A stretch of 34,154 nucleotides of DNA from positions 1 to 34,154 of the forward strand of contig JAQBNG010000013.1 in assembly GCA_028288675.1 (NCBI GenBank), read 5' to 3'. Source of the stretch: Flavisolibacter sp. (lineage in GTDB: Bacteria; Bacteroidota; Bacteroidia; Chitinophagales; Chitinophagaceae). The number at the start of each line of letters is the position of its first letter. The first letter of the stretch is position 1. The notes beneath the pieces are model-generated. The model searched no databases. It was not told the DNA's origin and worked only from the letters and a program-made list of their open reading frames with translations. Of this stretch, positions 7,382 through 16,385 are shown in pieces. The translations under genes and the position numbers were made by a program.

Positions 7382-9589
7382 ATGAACAGATCTCTCATGC
7401 GAATGGTTGTTGTTTTTACAGCGCTTGCCCTATTGGCCGGTTGTAAAAAAAAGTTTGATGAATACTATGAGCGTCCCGTCAGCCTGGCGCCTCCTATTTA
7501 TCAGCAATTGCAAACCCGTGGAAAGTTCACCCAATTGCTTGCCTTAATTAACAAAGCAGGTTACCAGCAAACATTGAGTAATGCAGGTTTTTGGACTCTG
7601 TTTGCACCCAACGATGAAGCTTTTACAACTTTTTTTCGTGACAGGGGTATCACAGGTATTGAAAAGATAGACTCGTCCACTGCCCGGGCCATCGTTCAGT
7701 ATATGTTGGTTTACAACAGTTTTGATAAAGTAACTTTAGATGATTATCAATCTTCTACAGGTTGGTTACCCGATCAGGCATTCAGGCGCCGTACTGCATA
7801 TTATACCGGTTTTTACGATGATACTATGCAGAACGGGCAAGTGGTAAAGGCTACCCAGTCGAACAGAAACGGTACCGGCAATCCTTATGTTAGCAGTGAC
7901 AACAATAATAAATACATTCCCTACTTTACTGATATTTATTTTGCTGCCAAAGGGCTGACCGCTGCTGACTACACTTACTTCTACCCATCTTCTCAATTTT
8001 CAGGTTTTAATGTGGGGGAAGCAAAAGTAGTAACCAGGGATATTGCAGCTGAAAATGGTATTGTACATGAAATAGATAAAGTGATAACGCCTTTGCCTTC
8101 CATTGATGAATACCTGAGGAGTAAACCCGAATACAGCGAGTTTAAAAGACTTTACGACAGGTACCTGGTTGGTTTTGTTTTGAACGCAGATGCAACGAAT
8201 CGTTACAAATTAGTTAGCGGAGATAATAAGCAGGTATATGTAAAAACGTATAGCAGTGGCCTTGCATTCTCGCTTAATAACGAGAACTATGTGAAGTTGC
8301 AGGATAATGATGGCCAGCAAAACTCCTGGACAATTTTTGCTCCTAAGAATGATGTGTTATTAGCGTATGAAAAGAATGTTCTCCTTGAATATTATGGCTC
8401 ATTCGATAACACGCCAACTGCTATACTGTTAGATTTTTTAAATGCACACATGTGGCAGTCACCCGTGTGGCCAAGCAAGTTTAATTCTACTACCAATTTT
8501 GTAGGAGAAGAAGCACGTTTCAATCCACAAACCGATGTTGTTGATCGCAAAATATTAAGCAATGCGATATTTTATGGCACCAGCAAAGTGCAGGAAGCAA
8601 ATGTATTCTCCAGTGTATATTCCAGGGCGTACCTCGATCCGAAGTTTTCGATCATGACAAGGTTGTTAAATACCGACCTGAGATTTATTATTACACACCT
8701 GGGTTCACGCTTTACAATGTTTATGATGCCTGATGCTGTTTTAAGAGCGGCAGGATATGATTTCAACACAGCCAGTAACTTATATACATGTACCACTTGT
8801 GGTTCGGCATCCAGTGAAACCATCCGCCAAAACCTGCTGCGCATACTCAATACAAGTGTGATACCCGGAGATTTGCCGGATTTATCCGGTTCTGGCATTA
8901 CTGAAGCCTATAATGGCGAGTTTATAAAATGGAACAACAACCAGGTTATATCAATCGGAACGCAGGATGCGGCCCAGGTAGTTAGGATAGATAGCACAAG
9001 AACAACCGCAAACGGTAAAGTGTACTACCTGAATGGTCTTCTTTCATTTAGTACGGTAAACATAGGTACGCATATAAAAAATTTAGGTGGCACATCTACA
9101 GCATCGGACTTCAACTACTTTGCCAACTACCTGGTGGGCTCTAATGTTTATACTGCTGCTACGGGCGAAATAACCGGTACTGTTGCCGGATCCCTTTATA
9201 CTGTTTTTGTACCTTCTAATGCTGCAATAATGCAGGCCGTAAAAGACGGCGTTCTACCTGGTAGCGTAGCAACAGGGATACCAAACCTGACTGCCTCAAC
9301 CTGGACCCCCACACAAAGAGAAGATGTGAACAGGTTTATCCTGTATCACATACTAAATAAAAGGACTTTAATACCAAACGGAAATATAAACGGGTCTGGT
9401 TCTTTTGAAACCATGCTAAAAAATACAGTAGGTGAAGTGCTACCCATTACTGTAATCAATCTACCCGGAAGTATTCAAATCACAGACATGAATAACAGGA
9501 GGGCTAATGTGGTTGTGCCAAAAAGCAACAACCTTTCCAACAGGGCTGTTATTCATTTAATTGATAATTATTTAAAGTATACATTTTAG
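7382..9589 (+). CDS. Four-domain FAS1 (fasciclin) surface lipoprotein
   Basis: A 735-residue lipoprotein with lipobox LAGC (Cys21) followed by KKKFDE; Lys/acidic residues after the Cys suggest surface export. Four fasciclin-like (FAS1) units are indicated by repeated H1-type motifs: TLFAPNDEAF (72-81), TIFAPKNDVL (about 317-326), TMFMMPDAVL (about 445-454) and TVFVPSNAAI (about 607-616). Domain-closing segments are NGIVHEIDKVITP, GKVYYLNGLLSF and the C-terminal RAVIHLIDNYLKY. FAS1 domains mediate adhesion to proteins or glycans. Being first in an operon with SusC/SusD suggests a surface glycan-binding role like that of SusE/F-type proteins; this is inferred from context, and no catalytic site is visible. 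SusC1 follows closely: the likely ATG is 20 bp after this stop. Confidence 0.85.
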   Translation: MNRSLMRMVVVFTALALLAGCKKKFDEYYERPVSLAPPIYQQLQTRGKFTQLLALINKAGYQQTLSNAGFWTLFAPNDEAFTTFFRDRGITGIEKIDSSTARAIVQYMLVYNSFDKVTLDDYQSSTGWLPDQAFRRRTAYYTGFYDDTMQNGQVVKATQSNRNGTGNPYVSSDNNNKYIPYFTDIYFAAKGLTAADYTYFYPSSQFSGFNVGEAKVVTRDIAAENGIVHEIDKVITPLPSIDEYLRSKPEYSEFKRLYDRYLVGFVLNADATNRYKLVSGDNKQVYVKTYSSGLAFSLNNENYVKLQDNDGQQNSWTIFAPKNDVLLAYEKNVLLEYYGSFDNTPTAILLDFLNAHMWQSPVWPSKFNSTTNFVGEEARFNPQTDVVDRKILSNAIFYGTSKVQEANVFSSVYSRAYLDPKFSIMTRLLNTDLRFIITHLGSRFTMFMMPDAVLRAAGYDFNTASNLYTCTTCGSASSETIRQNLLRILNTSVIPGDLPDLSGSGITEAYNGEFIKWNNNQVISIGTQDAAQVVRIDSTRTTANGKVYYLNGLLSFSTVNIGTHIKNLGGTSTASDFNYFANYLVGSNVYTAATGEITGTVAGSLYTVFVPSNAAIMQAVKDGVLPGSVATGIPNLTASTWTPTQREDVNRFILYHILNKRTLIPNGNINGSGSFETMLKNTVGEVLPITVINLPGSIQITDMNNRRANVVVPKSNNLSNRAVIHLIDNYLKYTF

Positions 9590-9609
9590 TGAACTATACA
9601 AACTGCAAT

Positions 9610-12600
9610 ATGAAAAAATTGTTAGCGAACCTGGTTGTCTTGTGCTTTGCCTTTCTTCTTGCAAATTCTGTTGCAAATGCCCAGGGTACACCAGGTTCAA
9701 TTACGGTTCAGGGTCGTCTTCTTGATCAGGATAAGAAACCAATTCAAGGTGTAACTGTTGCCGAAGTCAATCGCGACCAAAGAACTATACGAGCCGTTAG
9801 AACTGACGTAGATGGAAATTTTGCTATTAAAATTCAAAGCACGTCAGATTCTTTGTCCTTCTCCTACATCGGCAATGAAACGATCCAGTTAGCTATAGGC
9901 AACAGAACGACTTTTAATGTTACAATGAGGTCAAGCACTTCAGGACTTGGTGAGGTAATTGTGGTAGCCCAAAGAAGGACAGATAATGGAATGATGTCGA
10001 TAAGGGACAAAGACTTAACGACGGCTACAACGAGAATTAATGCAAAAGACCTGGAGGAAATGCAGGCGGCTTCTATCGATCAGGCCCTACAGGGACGCCT
10101 CCCCGGTGTAGATATTACGGCAGCTTCAGGAGACCCTGGCGCCGGTATGCAAATCCGTATTCGCGGTACATCTTCCATAAACTCCTCCAACGACCCATTA
10201 ATCGTTGTTGACGGTATGCCCTACGAGACATCTGTACCCGCTGACTTTAATTTTGGTACAGCCGATGAATTAGGGTACGCTTCCTTGTTAAATATTGCGC
10301 CTACCGATATCAGGGATATTACTATTTTAAAGGATGCGGCTGCAACTGCCGTCTGGGGTTCACGAGCAGCTAATGGGGTAGTGGTTATCAATACAAAAAG
10401 AGGTGCAGTTGGAAAACCTGTATTAACGTACACGTTTAAAGGCTCACTGTCAAAACAGCCCAATGCCATTCCCATGCTTTCGGGTGACCAGTATTCTTCG
10501 CTGATCCCGGAAGAGTATATGAATAGAAATGGTGTTCCCCTGCCTACCCAGACAATCAAAGAATTTCTATACGATCCAAATGATCCTTATTGGTTCAATA
10601 ACTATAGCAATAATACTGATTGGGTAAAAGCCATCACACAGACAGGTTTGACACAAGATCACAATATATCTATGACAGGTGGTGGCGATAAGGCACGTTA
10701 TTATGCATCGCTAGGTTATTTCGGGCAAAAGGGCACTACAATCGGAACAAATTTAAGCCGGATCAGTACACGTGTTAATTTGGATTACAACGTATCTAAC
10801 AGGATAAAGTTCCGCAGCGATTTGTCGTTTTCTCATACAGATAATGACCGGAATTATGCAAATAACCTTCGGGACATTGCTTACAAAAAAATGCCCAACA
10901 TGAGCATTTACGAGTACGATGAATTTGGCAACCGTACACCTAACTTTTTCTCACCGGCATTTAATGTACAAGGACAATATGGAGGTATTTCAACTGATGG
11001 TAAAAATAACATCATTGGAACAGTAAATCCGTTAGCAATGGCTACAGATGCACGCTACAATATTATGAGTGAAAGAATAACACCACACTTCAACCTTCAA
11101 TATTCAATTATCCCTAATGTTTTACTTTCGGTTTTTGATGTTCAGTTTGACATTAATAACACGAAGAATAAATCTTTCCTTCCGCAAACGGCTACAGGTC
11201 GTCCGTGGACGGAAACTTCAGTAAACCGGACTTATGACGGTGATGTGGACGTATTTAATGTGCAAACAAAGTCAAGCTTAATCTTTACGCCACGGTTAAA
11301 GAACACGAAGCATGATATAATGTCATCGCTTATCTTCTTTACCTACGATAACAAAAGTGTTACGCAGGAAGCCCGTACCTCCAACACAGCTTCTTCCCTG
11401 CTGATCGATCCTTCTGCTCCTTCACGTACGCAAAATGCGGATCTCGCTATTGGTTCTGGAACCTACCAAACAAGAAGCATTGGTGCAACAATGAGTACGC
11501 AGTATAGCTTTCTTGATCGTTACATTATTAATGTAGGGTTACGGGGAGATGGAAACTCAAGGTTTGGCCCTGATTTCCGTTACGGTTTGTTTCCATCTAT
11601 ATCTACCCGGTATAGAGTATCCGGAGAACCATTTATGAAGAAGTATGAAAAATGGCTGGATGATTTAAGTGTCAGGGCCAGCTATGGCATCAGTGGTAAT
11701 GCACCACGCAGAGATTATTCCTTCTACAATACCTATGGAAATTTCGACTGGGGTTATTTAGGCCAGGCGGCTGTGTATCCCGCCAATATGGAATTAAAGA
11801 ACCTGCGCTGGGAAACAGTTACAGGTGCTAATGTGGGTATTAACCTTATCATGTTTAAGAACAGGATTAACCTGGATGTTGAAATGTATAAGAACCGCAC
11901 TAATAACCTTTTCTTTAACGGTTTGCAAATTTCCTCTTTCACAGGTTTTAATAGTGTTGATATGAACGTAGGCACAATGGATAACCAGGGTTGGGAGTTA
12001 GGGTTAAATACTTCGCTGTATAAAACCAAAAATCTTACAGTGGATTTTAATTTCAACATTTCCCGAAACGAGAACATCATTCGTGAAATATCTCCCTTCT
12101 ATCCTACGGAAAAAGGAAACATTACATCCAACGGGCAATACAAAACCTATATGCAGGTGAACAACCCATTTGGTTCTTTTTATGGCTTTAAGTACCTGGG
12201 TGTATATAAAGATCAGGATGAAACCATTGCAAAAGGTGCAGGTGGCAAACCTATCGTTGGACCAACAGGCCAGGTGATTTATACCCGGTTTAATTATCCG
12301 GCTGTTGACTATGTTTTTAAACCCGGCGATGCCATGTATGAGGATATTAACCATGATGGAAACATTAATTACATGGACGTGGTTTACCTGGGTAACAGTA
12401 ACCCGAAATTTACAGGTGGCTTTGGTGGTGGCGTGACTTATAAGGGAAGTTTAAAGGTTACTGCATTTTTTAATTACCGCTACAAATATGATGTTGTCAA
12501 TCAAACCAAAATGACAACAACCAATATGTCTAGCTACGATAACCAAAGTACTGCTGTATTGAGAAGATGGCGTAAGGAAGGTGACGAAACAGACATTCCA

Positions 12601-12903
12601 AGAGCCTTATTTGGTTCGGGTTATAACTGGCTTGGCTCGGACAGGTACGTGGAAGATGCTTCCTTCCTTCGTTTCAGAACATTGACCGTTCGTTATACAT
12701 TCTCCCAAACGTTCATTAAGAAATTAAAGATCAAAAATCTGAGCGGGTATATAACAGCAGAAAACCTTTATACGTGGACTAATTATACAGGACAAGATCC
12801 GGAAGTATCTACACGTGGCAGTGATCCGTTTCGTGTAGCGACCGATCAATCGATGACACCGCCTGTAAAAACTATTACCATTGGCTTAACTGGTTCATTC
12901 TAA
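9610..12903 (+). CDS. SusC-like TonB-dependent outer-membrane transporter (SusC1)
   Basis: About 1097 residues from the ATG at 9610, which gives a clean signal peptide (MKKLLANLVVLCFAFLLANS, cut after VANA). An in-frame GTG at 9589 overlaps the preceding stop and is less likely to be the start. Order of parts: a carboxypeptidase-D-like regulatory domain (about 32-108), a TonB-box-like EVIVVAQ (115-121), the plug with LQGRLPGVDI, the IRIRGTSSINSSNDPLIVVDGMP segment and ILKDAAATAVWGSRAANGV, then the 22-strand barrel. A DINHDGNIN calcium-loop-like motif typical of SusC lies in the C-terminal third. It should import oligosaccharides bound by SusD1, encoded 16 bp downstream. No N-terminal STN signalling domain is present, so control by an anti-sigma partner is not expected. 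Confidence 0.95.
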   Translation: MKKLLANLVVLCFAFLLANSVANAQGTPGSITVQGRLLDQDKKPIQGVTVAEVNRDQRTIRAVRTDVDGNFAIKIQSTSDSLSFSYIGNETIQLAIGNRTTFNVTMRSSTSGLGEVIVVAQRRTDNGMMSIRDKDLTTATTRINAKDLEEMQAASIDQALQGRLPGVDITAASGDPGAGMQIRIRGTSSINSSNDPLIVVDGMPYETSVPADFNFGTADELGYASLLNIAPTDIRDITILKDAAATAVWGSRAANGVVVINTKRGAVGKPVLTYTFKGSLSKQPNAIPMLSGDQYSSLIPEEYMNRNGVPLPTQTIKEFLYDPNDPYWFNNYSNNTDWVKAITQTGLTQDHNISMTGGGDKARYYASLGYFGQKGTTIGTNLSRISTRVNLDYNVSNRIKFRSDLSFSHTDNDRNYANNLRDIAYKKMPNMSIYEYDEFGNRTPNFFSPAFNVQGQYGGISTDGKNNIIGTVNPLAMATDARYNIMSERITPHFNLQYSIIPNVLLSVFDVQFDINNTKNKSFLPQTATGRPWTETSVNRTYDGDVDVFNVQTKSSLIFTPRLKNTKHDIMSSLIFFTYDNKSVTQEARTSNTASSLLIDPSAPSRTQNADLAIGSGTYQTRSIGATMSTQYSFLDRYIINVGLRGDGNSRFGPDFRYGLFPSISTRYRVSGEPFMKKYEKWLDDLSVRASYGISGNAPRRDYSFYNTYGNFDWGYLGQAAVYPANMELKNLRWETVTGANVGINLIMFKNRINLDVEMYKNRTNNLFFNGLQISSFTGFNSVDMNVGTMDNQGWELGLNTSLYKTKNLTVDFNFNISRNENIIREISPFYPTEKGNITSNGQYKTYMQVNNPFGSFYGFKYLGVYKDQDETIAKGAGGKPIVGPTGQVIYTRFNYPAVDYVFKPGDAMYEDINHDGNINYMDVVYLGNSNPKFTGGFGGGVTYKGSLKVTAFFNYRYKYDVVNQTKMTTTNMSSYDNQSTAVLRRWRKEGDETDIPRALFGSGYNWLGSDRYVEDASFLRFRTLTVRYTFSQTFIKKLKIKNLSGYITAENLYTWTNYTGQDPEVSTRGSDPFRVATDQSMTPPVKTITIGLTGSF

Positions 12904-12919
12904 AGAAAACTTAAGAAAG

Positions 12920-14452
12920 ATGCAAATGCTTACTAATAGAATTTTCAAATTTTTGTGCTTGCTGATCATGGTCAGCACGGCAAGCTCCTGTAAAAAGTGG
13001 CTTGACCTAAAGCCGGAGAATGGGATTATCCGCCAAAATTTCTGGAAGACAAAAGAACAGGTACAGGCTGCTGTTTTGGGTTGTTATGCCTCTTTGCTAG
13101 GTGCACCGGCAGGTATCAACGACAGGCCCTTACCGGAATATTTTTTCGTGTGGGGTGAGGTAAGAGCAGATATGCTGGCGCCTTCAACAGGAATAACAAA
13201 TGAGGAGCTGGAGATAATGAATGTGAATATTCTTGAAACCAATGGCATTACCAACTGGCGATCGGTTTACAGAACAATTAATTATTGCAATACGGTTATA
13301 GATTTTGCACCTGAAGTATTGCAAAATGATGCGACATTTTCGCAACAGGCACTGGATGCTTATTTAGGAGAGGCAAAGGCCTTGCGGGCACTCATGTATT
13401 TTTATTTGGTTAGAAGTTTTCGTGATGTTCCCTTAGTGTTGAAAGCTACTTCAAGTGATGATCAACTTGAACAACTTGCAAAAAGTACAGGTGCTCAGGT
13501 GCTTCAACAAATCGTGAAAGATTTATCGGAAGCTGAAACAACTGCACCACTTACGTTTAACAACCTCACCTACGATAAAGGAAGGATCACCCGCTATACG
13601 GTAAATGCTATCCAGGCCGATGTTTACCTGTGGATGGAAAAATATCCTGAAGCCACCGCTGCCTGCGATAAAGTTATCAATTCAGGAAGGTTTGGCCTGG
13701 TATCGTCTTCTACCTGGTTTACCAGTGTTTTTGTAAACGGAAATTCCAATGAGGGCATTTTTGAAATACAGTTCGATAAACAAAAATTAAATACGTTCTA
13801 TACAATGTTCCGTTCAAGGCCGCGGTTTTTAGCTGCCAACATTGTATCTGATCCCAGCGATGGATTATACCAGGTAGATCTCCAGGATGCTACAAAATTT
13901 GACATCCGCGGAGATGGTGCGGCTGCTAATTTCGGCGATGGCCGCATTTGGAAGTACGTTGGTATTGATTTTAATTCTATTCGTGCAGCAGAGGAATCAT
14001 ATGCACACTGGATCGTTTACCGCTATGCCGATATTTTGCTTATGAAAGCAGAAGCATTGGCAATGGCAGGCAACGGACAACAAGCTCTTGATCTGGTTGA
14101 CCGGATACGCATTCGTGGCCGGGCCTTAAATACCGGTGGAAGTTCGGGTACAGGTACTTCACGTAATGTAAGCCCTTCAGATACAGAAGGAATACTCAGT
14201 TACATTTTAGAAGAAAGATCCAGGGAGTTTGCGTTTGAAGGGAAAAGATGGTACGACTTGTTGCGCTTTGCAAAAAGGGAAAATTACAAGCGGCTCAATA
14301 TATTATTAGAGATGGTTTCAAGGAGTGTTCCCGGTAGTCTGCAGCAATCGGCGATTGCGAAATTCAGAGACCCAAACAGCCATTATTTCCCCATCTATCA
14401 ATATGAACTGCAAACGGATAAAAATTTAGTACAAAATCCTTTCTATAAATAA
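12920..14452 (+). CDS. SusD/RagB-like surface glycan-binding lipoprotein (SusD1)
   Basis: A 510-residue lipoprotein with lipobox SSC (Cys24) followed by KKWLDLKPENGI, a standard SusD N-terminus. The TPR-rich SusD fold is supported by the early FWKTKEQVQAAVLGCYASL helix, the central GEAKALRALMYFYLVRSFRDVPLV segment, YRYADILLMKAEALA, and the C-terminal ILEERSREFAFEGKRWYDLLR signature. It should cap SusC1 at the cell surface and deliver glycan to it. The ATG lies 16 bp after SusC1 and the next FAS1 gene starts only 6 bp after this stop, so these genes are very probably co-transcribed. Confidence 0.95.
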   Translation: MQMLTNRIFKFLCLLIMVSTASSCKKWLDLKPENGIIRQNFWKTKEQVQAAVLGCYASLLGAPAGINDRPLPEYFFVWGEVRADMLAPSTGITNEELEIMNVNILETNGITNWRSVYRTINYCNTVIDFAPEVLQNDATFSQQALDAYLGEAKALRALMYFYLVRSFRDVPLVLKATSSDDQLEQLAKSTGAQVLQQIVKDLSEAETTAPLTFNNLTYDKGRITRYTVNAIQADVYLWMEKYPEATAACDKVINSGRFGLVSSSTWFTSVFVNGNSNEGIFEIQFDKQKLNTFYTMFRSRPRFLAANIVSDPSDGLYQVDLQDATKFDIRGDGAAANFGDGRIWKYVGIDFNSIRAAEESYAHWIVYRYADILLMKAEALAMAGNGQQALDLVDRIRIRGRALNTGGSSGTGTSRNVSPSDTEGILSYILEERSREFAFEGKRWYDLLRFAKRENYKRLNILLEMVSRSVPGSLQQSAIAKFRDPNSHYFPIYQYELQTDKNLVQNPFYK

Positions 14453-14458
14453 TTTGAA

Positions 14459-16195
14459 ATGAGAACAAAACATTCTTTCATAGCAGCAATTTTAGCATGC
14501 GTATTTATTGTAGGTTATCTAAGCAGTTGCAAAAAGCTCGAACTTGTTACTGCCACAACCACTGATGTAAACATTTACGATTACCTGGTTCAGCACCCGG
14601 AGCAGTTTTCTGAATTTGCAAAAATTGTAAACAAATCGGGTTATAGCAGTTTCTTAAATGCCTATGGCGCCTATACTCTTTTTGCGGCCAATAATGAAGG
14701 TGTGAAAACTTTCCTGAAAGACATGAGCAAAGCTTCTGTTGATGATTTTACGGTGGTAGAATCGCAAAATATTGTGAAGCTTCACCTGATTCAGGATACA
14801 ATAAATACCAGTTCTTTTACAGATGGTAAATTACCGAAGGTTACCATGTTAGGGCAATACCTTCTGACGGGGGTTTCAAACACCAATGGAGTTTCAAGTT
14901 TTATCGTAAACAGGCAAGCCCTTATCGTTCAGCCAAATGTTCGTTTGTCAAATGGAAATATACATGTGCTTGACAATGTTTTAAGAGCGGCCACCAAGAC
15001 AGTTGCACAAACAGTTGAAGCAAATCCTGATTTCTCCATTTTTACGCAAGCTTTAAAAGAAACAGGTTTTTACGACTCGTTGAACATAGTAAACAACGCA
15101 GATACCAATCGTCGTTTTCTAACTGTAGTTGCTGAAACAAATAAAGCGTTGGCAGATTCCGGAATTACAAGTTATGCCGCATTAAAGGCTAGATATTCTA
15201 AAACCGGCAATCCAAAAGGAGCGAATGACAGCTTGCACATGTATGTTGCTTACCACATTTTTACCGATGCGAGATACCTTGCCGATATTGTTTCTACAGT
15301 TTCTGTAACAACCCTTCAGCCCCTGGAAGTGGTAACACCCAGCCTTGATGGAGAGACCGTGTTACTTAATGATATTTTTTTCAATGGTAACCATGAGCCG
15401 GGAATTCCTTTGGCCCGTACACAAAGTGATATTACCGCAAGCAATGGGGTAGTACATACGGCAGCATCGCATTTTGCTGTTAAACTGCGGGTGCCGATAA
15501 GGATTGATTTTGACGTGGCTGATCAGCCGGAGTTAAGAAAGCTAACCAGTGTTTACCGTCAGGCCACCACAGCTAACGCAATCGTAGCTAATGGAGGAGG
15601 AACTTTTTTTGCCAGGGGAACATTTGCTGATATAACATCATTCAGCAGTAATGCAACAGCTACACCTTACGTATCATATTGTGCTATGCCAGTTACCAAC
15701 ACTACTTACTATGGATGGCGGGCTGATTATTTACGGCCAGGGATGGGCAATACCACCAGAAGCCTTTGGGTGGAGTTCCGTACGCCATTGCTGGTAAAAG
15801 GAAGATACAAACTTTGGGTTTGCTATTATCGGGGTAGAGCATCCACTAACAATCCTGCATTTCCCAACCGTGTTGACTTTGACGGACAACCAATGCAAAG
15901 GACATTCGATTTTTCTGAACAAAAGCCTTCAGGTACACCGGGTGAACTGGAGGCCCTGGGTTATAAACAATATACAGAAGCACCCCTTACCAACACTGCC
16001 CCTGATATAAATAATGTAGGAAGATTAGTGGGTACGGTTGATGTGCAAACTACCAACAGGCATACGATAAGAATAACATTCCTTGCAAATTCTTCAGGAC
16101 AGGAGTTGAATTATTTGGATATGTTCCAGTTTATTCCGGTGAATGACAATCAACTGCGACCAATTTTTGCCAGGGACGGAAGGATAATTCCATAA
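14459..16195 (+). CDS. FAS1-domain lipoprotein with C-terminal beta domain (Fas2)
   Basis: A 578-residue lipoprotein with lipobox SSC (Cys24) followed by KKLELV. Two FAS1 domains span about 36-180 (H1-type YTLFAANNEG; end NGNIHVLDNVLRA) and 181-345 (VAYHIF; end NGVVHTAASHF). The remaining 230 residues form a different, beta-rich module with LWVEFRTPLLVKGRYKLWV, then RVDFDGQPM, and near the end HTIRITFLANSSGQELNYLD. That strand pattern resembles galactose-binding-like or CBM jelly rolls, so it may be the glycan-contacting part (inference; no family confirmed). It lies 6 bp after SusD1 and probably works as an auxiliary surface binding protein for that SusCD pair. No catalytic residues are apparent. 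Confidence 0.8.
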   Translation: MRTKHSFIAAILACVFIVGYLSSCKKLELVTATTTDVNIYDYLVQHPEQFSEFAKIVNKSGYSSFLNAYGAYTLFAANNEGVKTFLKDMSKASVDDFTVVESQNIVKLHLIQDTINTSSFTDGKLPKVTMLGQYLLTGVSNTNGVSSFIVNRQALIVQPNVRLSNGNIHVLDNVLRAATKTVAQTVEANPDFSIFTQALKETGFYDSLNIVNNADTNRRFLTVVAETNKALADSGITSYAALKARYSKTGNPKGANDSLHMYVAYHIFTDARYLADIVSTVSVTTLQPLEVVTPSLDGETVLLNDIFFNGNHEPGIPLARTQSDITASNGVVHTAASHFAVKLRVPIRIDFDVADQPELRKLTSVYRQATTANAIVANGGGTFFARGTFADITSFSSNATATPYVSYCAMPVTNTTYYGWRADYLRPGMGNTTRSLWVEFRTPLLVKGRYKLWVCYYRGRASTNNPAFPNRVDFDGQPMQRTFDFSEQKPSGTPGELEALGYKQYTEAPLTNTAPDINNVGRLVGTVDVQTTNRHTIRITFLANSSGQELNYLDMFQFIPVNDNQLRPIFARDGRIIP

Positions 16196-16385
16196 CCGTA
16201 AAAAAGGGCTCTACTACACCTCGCTGCGTGTTAGAAACATTAGCGCAACGAAGATTACGTGTCTTGAAGCAAGAAAAAGAGGGGACTTGAATTTCGATAC
16301 TGGTAGATATTATGATTTTTTAAACCAGCAATTGAATAATAATAACAACTACTTATAAAAAGCATTGGCTCATAAATTAAAAAAA

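Noticed and set aside
12004-12354. 116-codon minus-strand frame inside SusC1
   Set aside because: Antisense to the conserved SusC barrel; composition follows the complementary codons and there is no start context.
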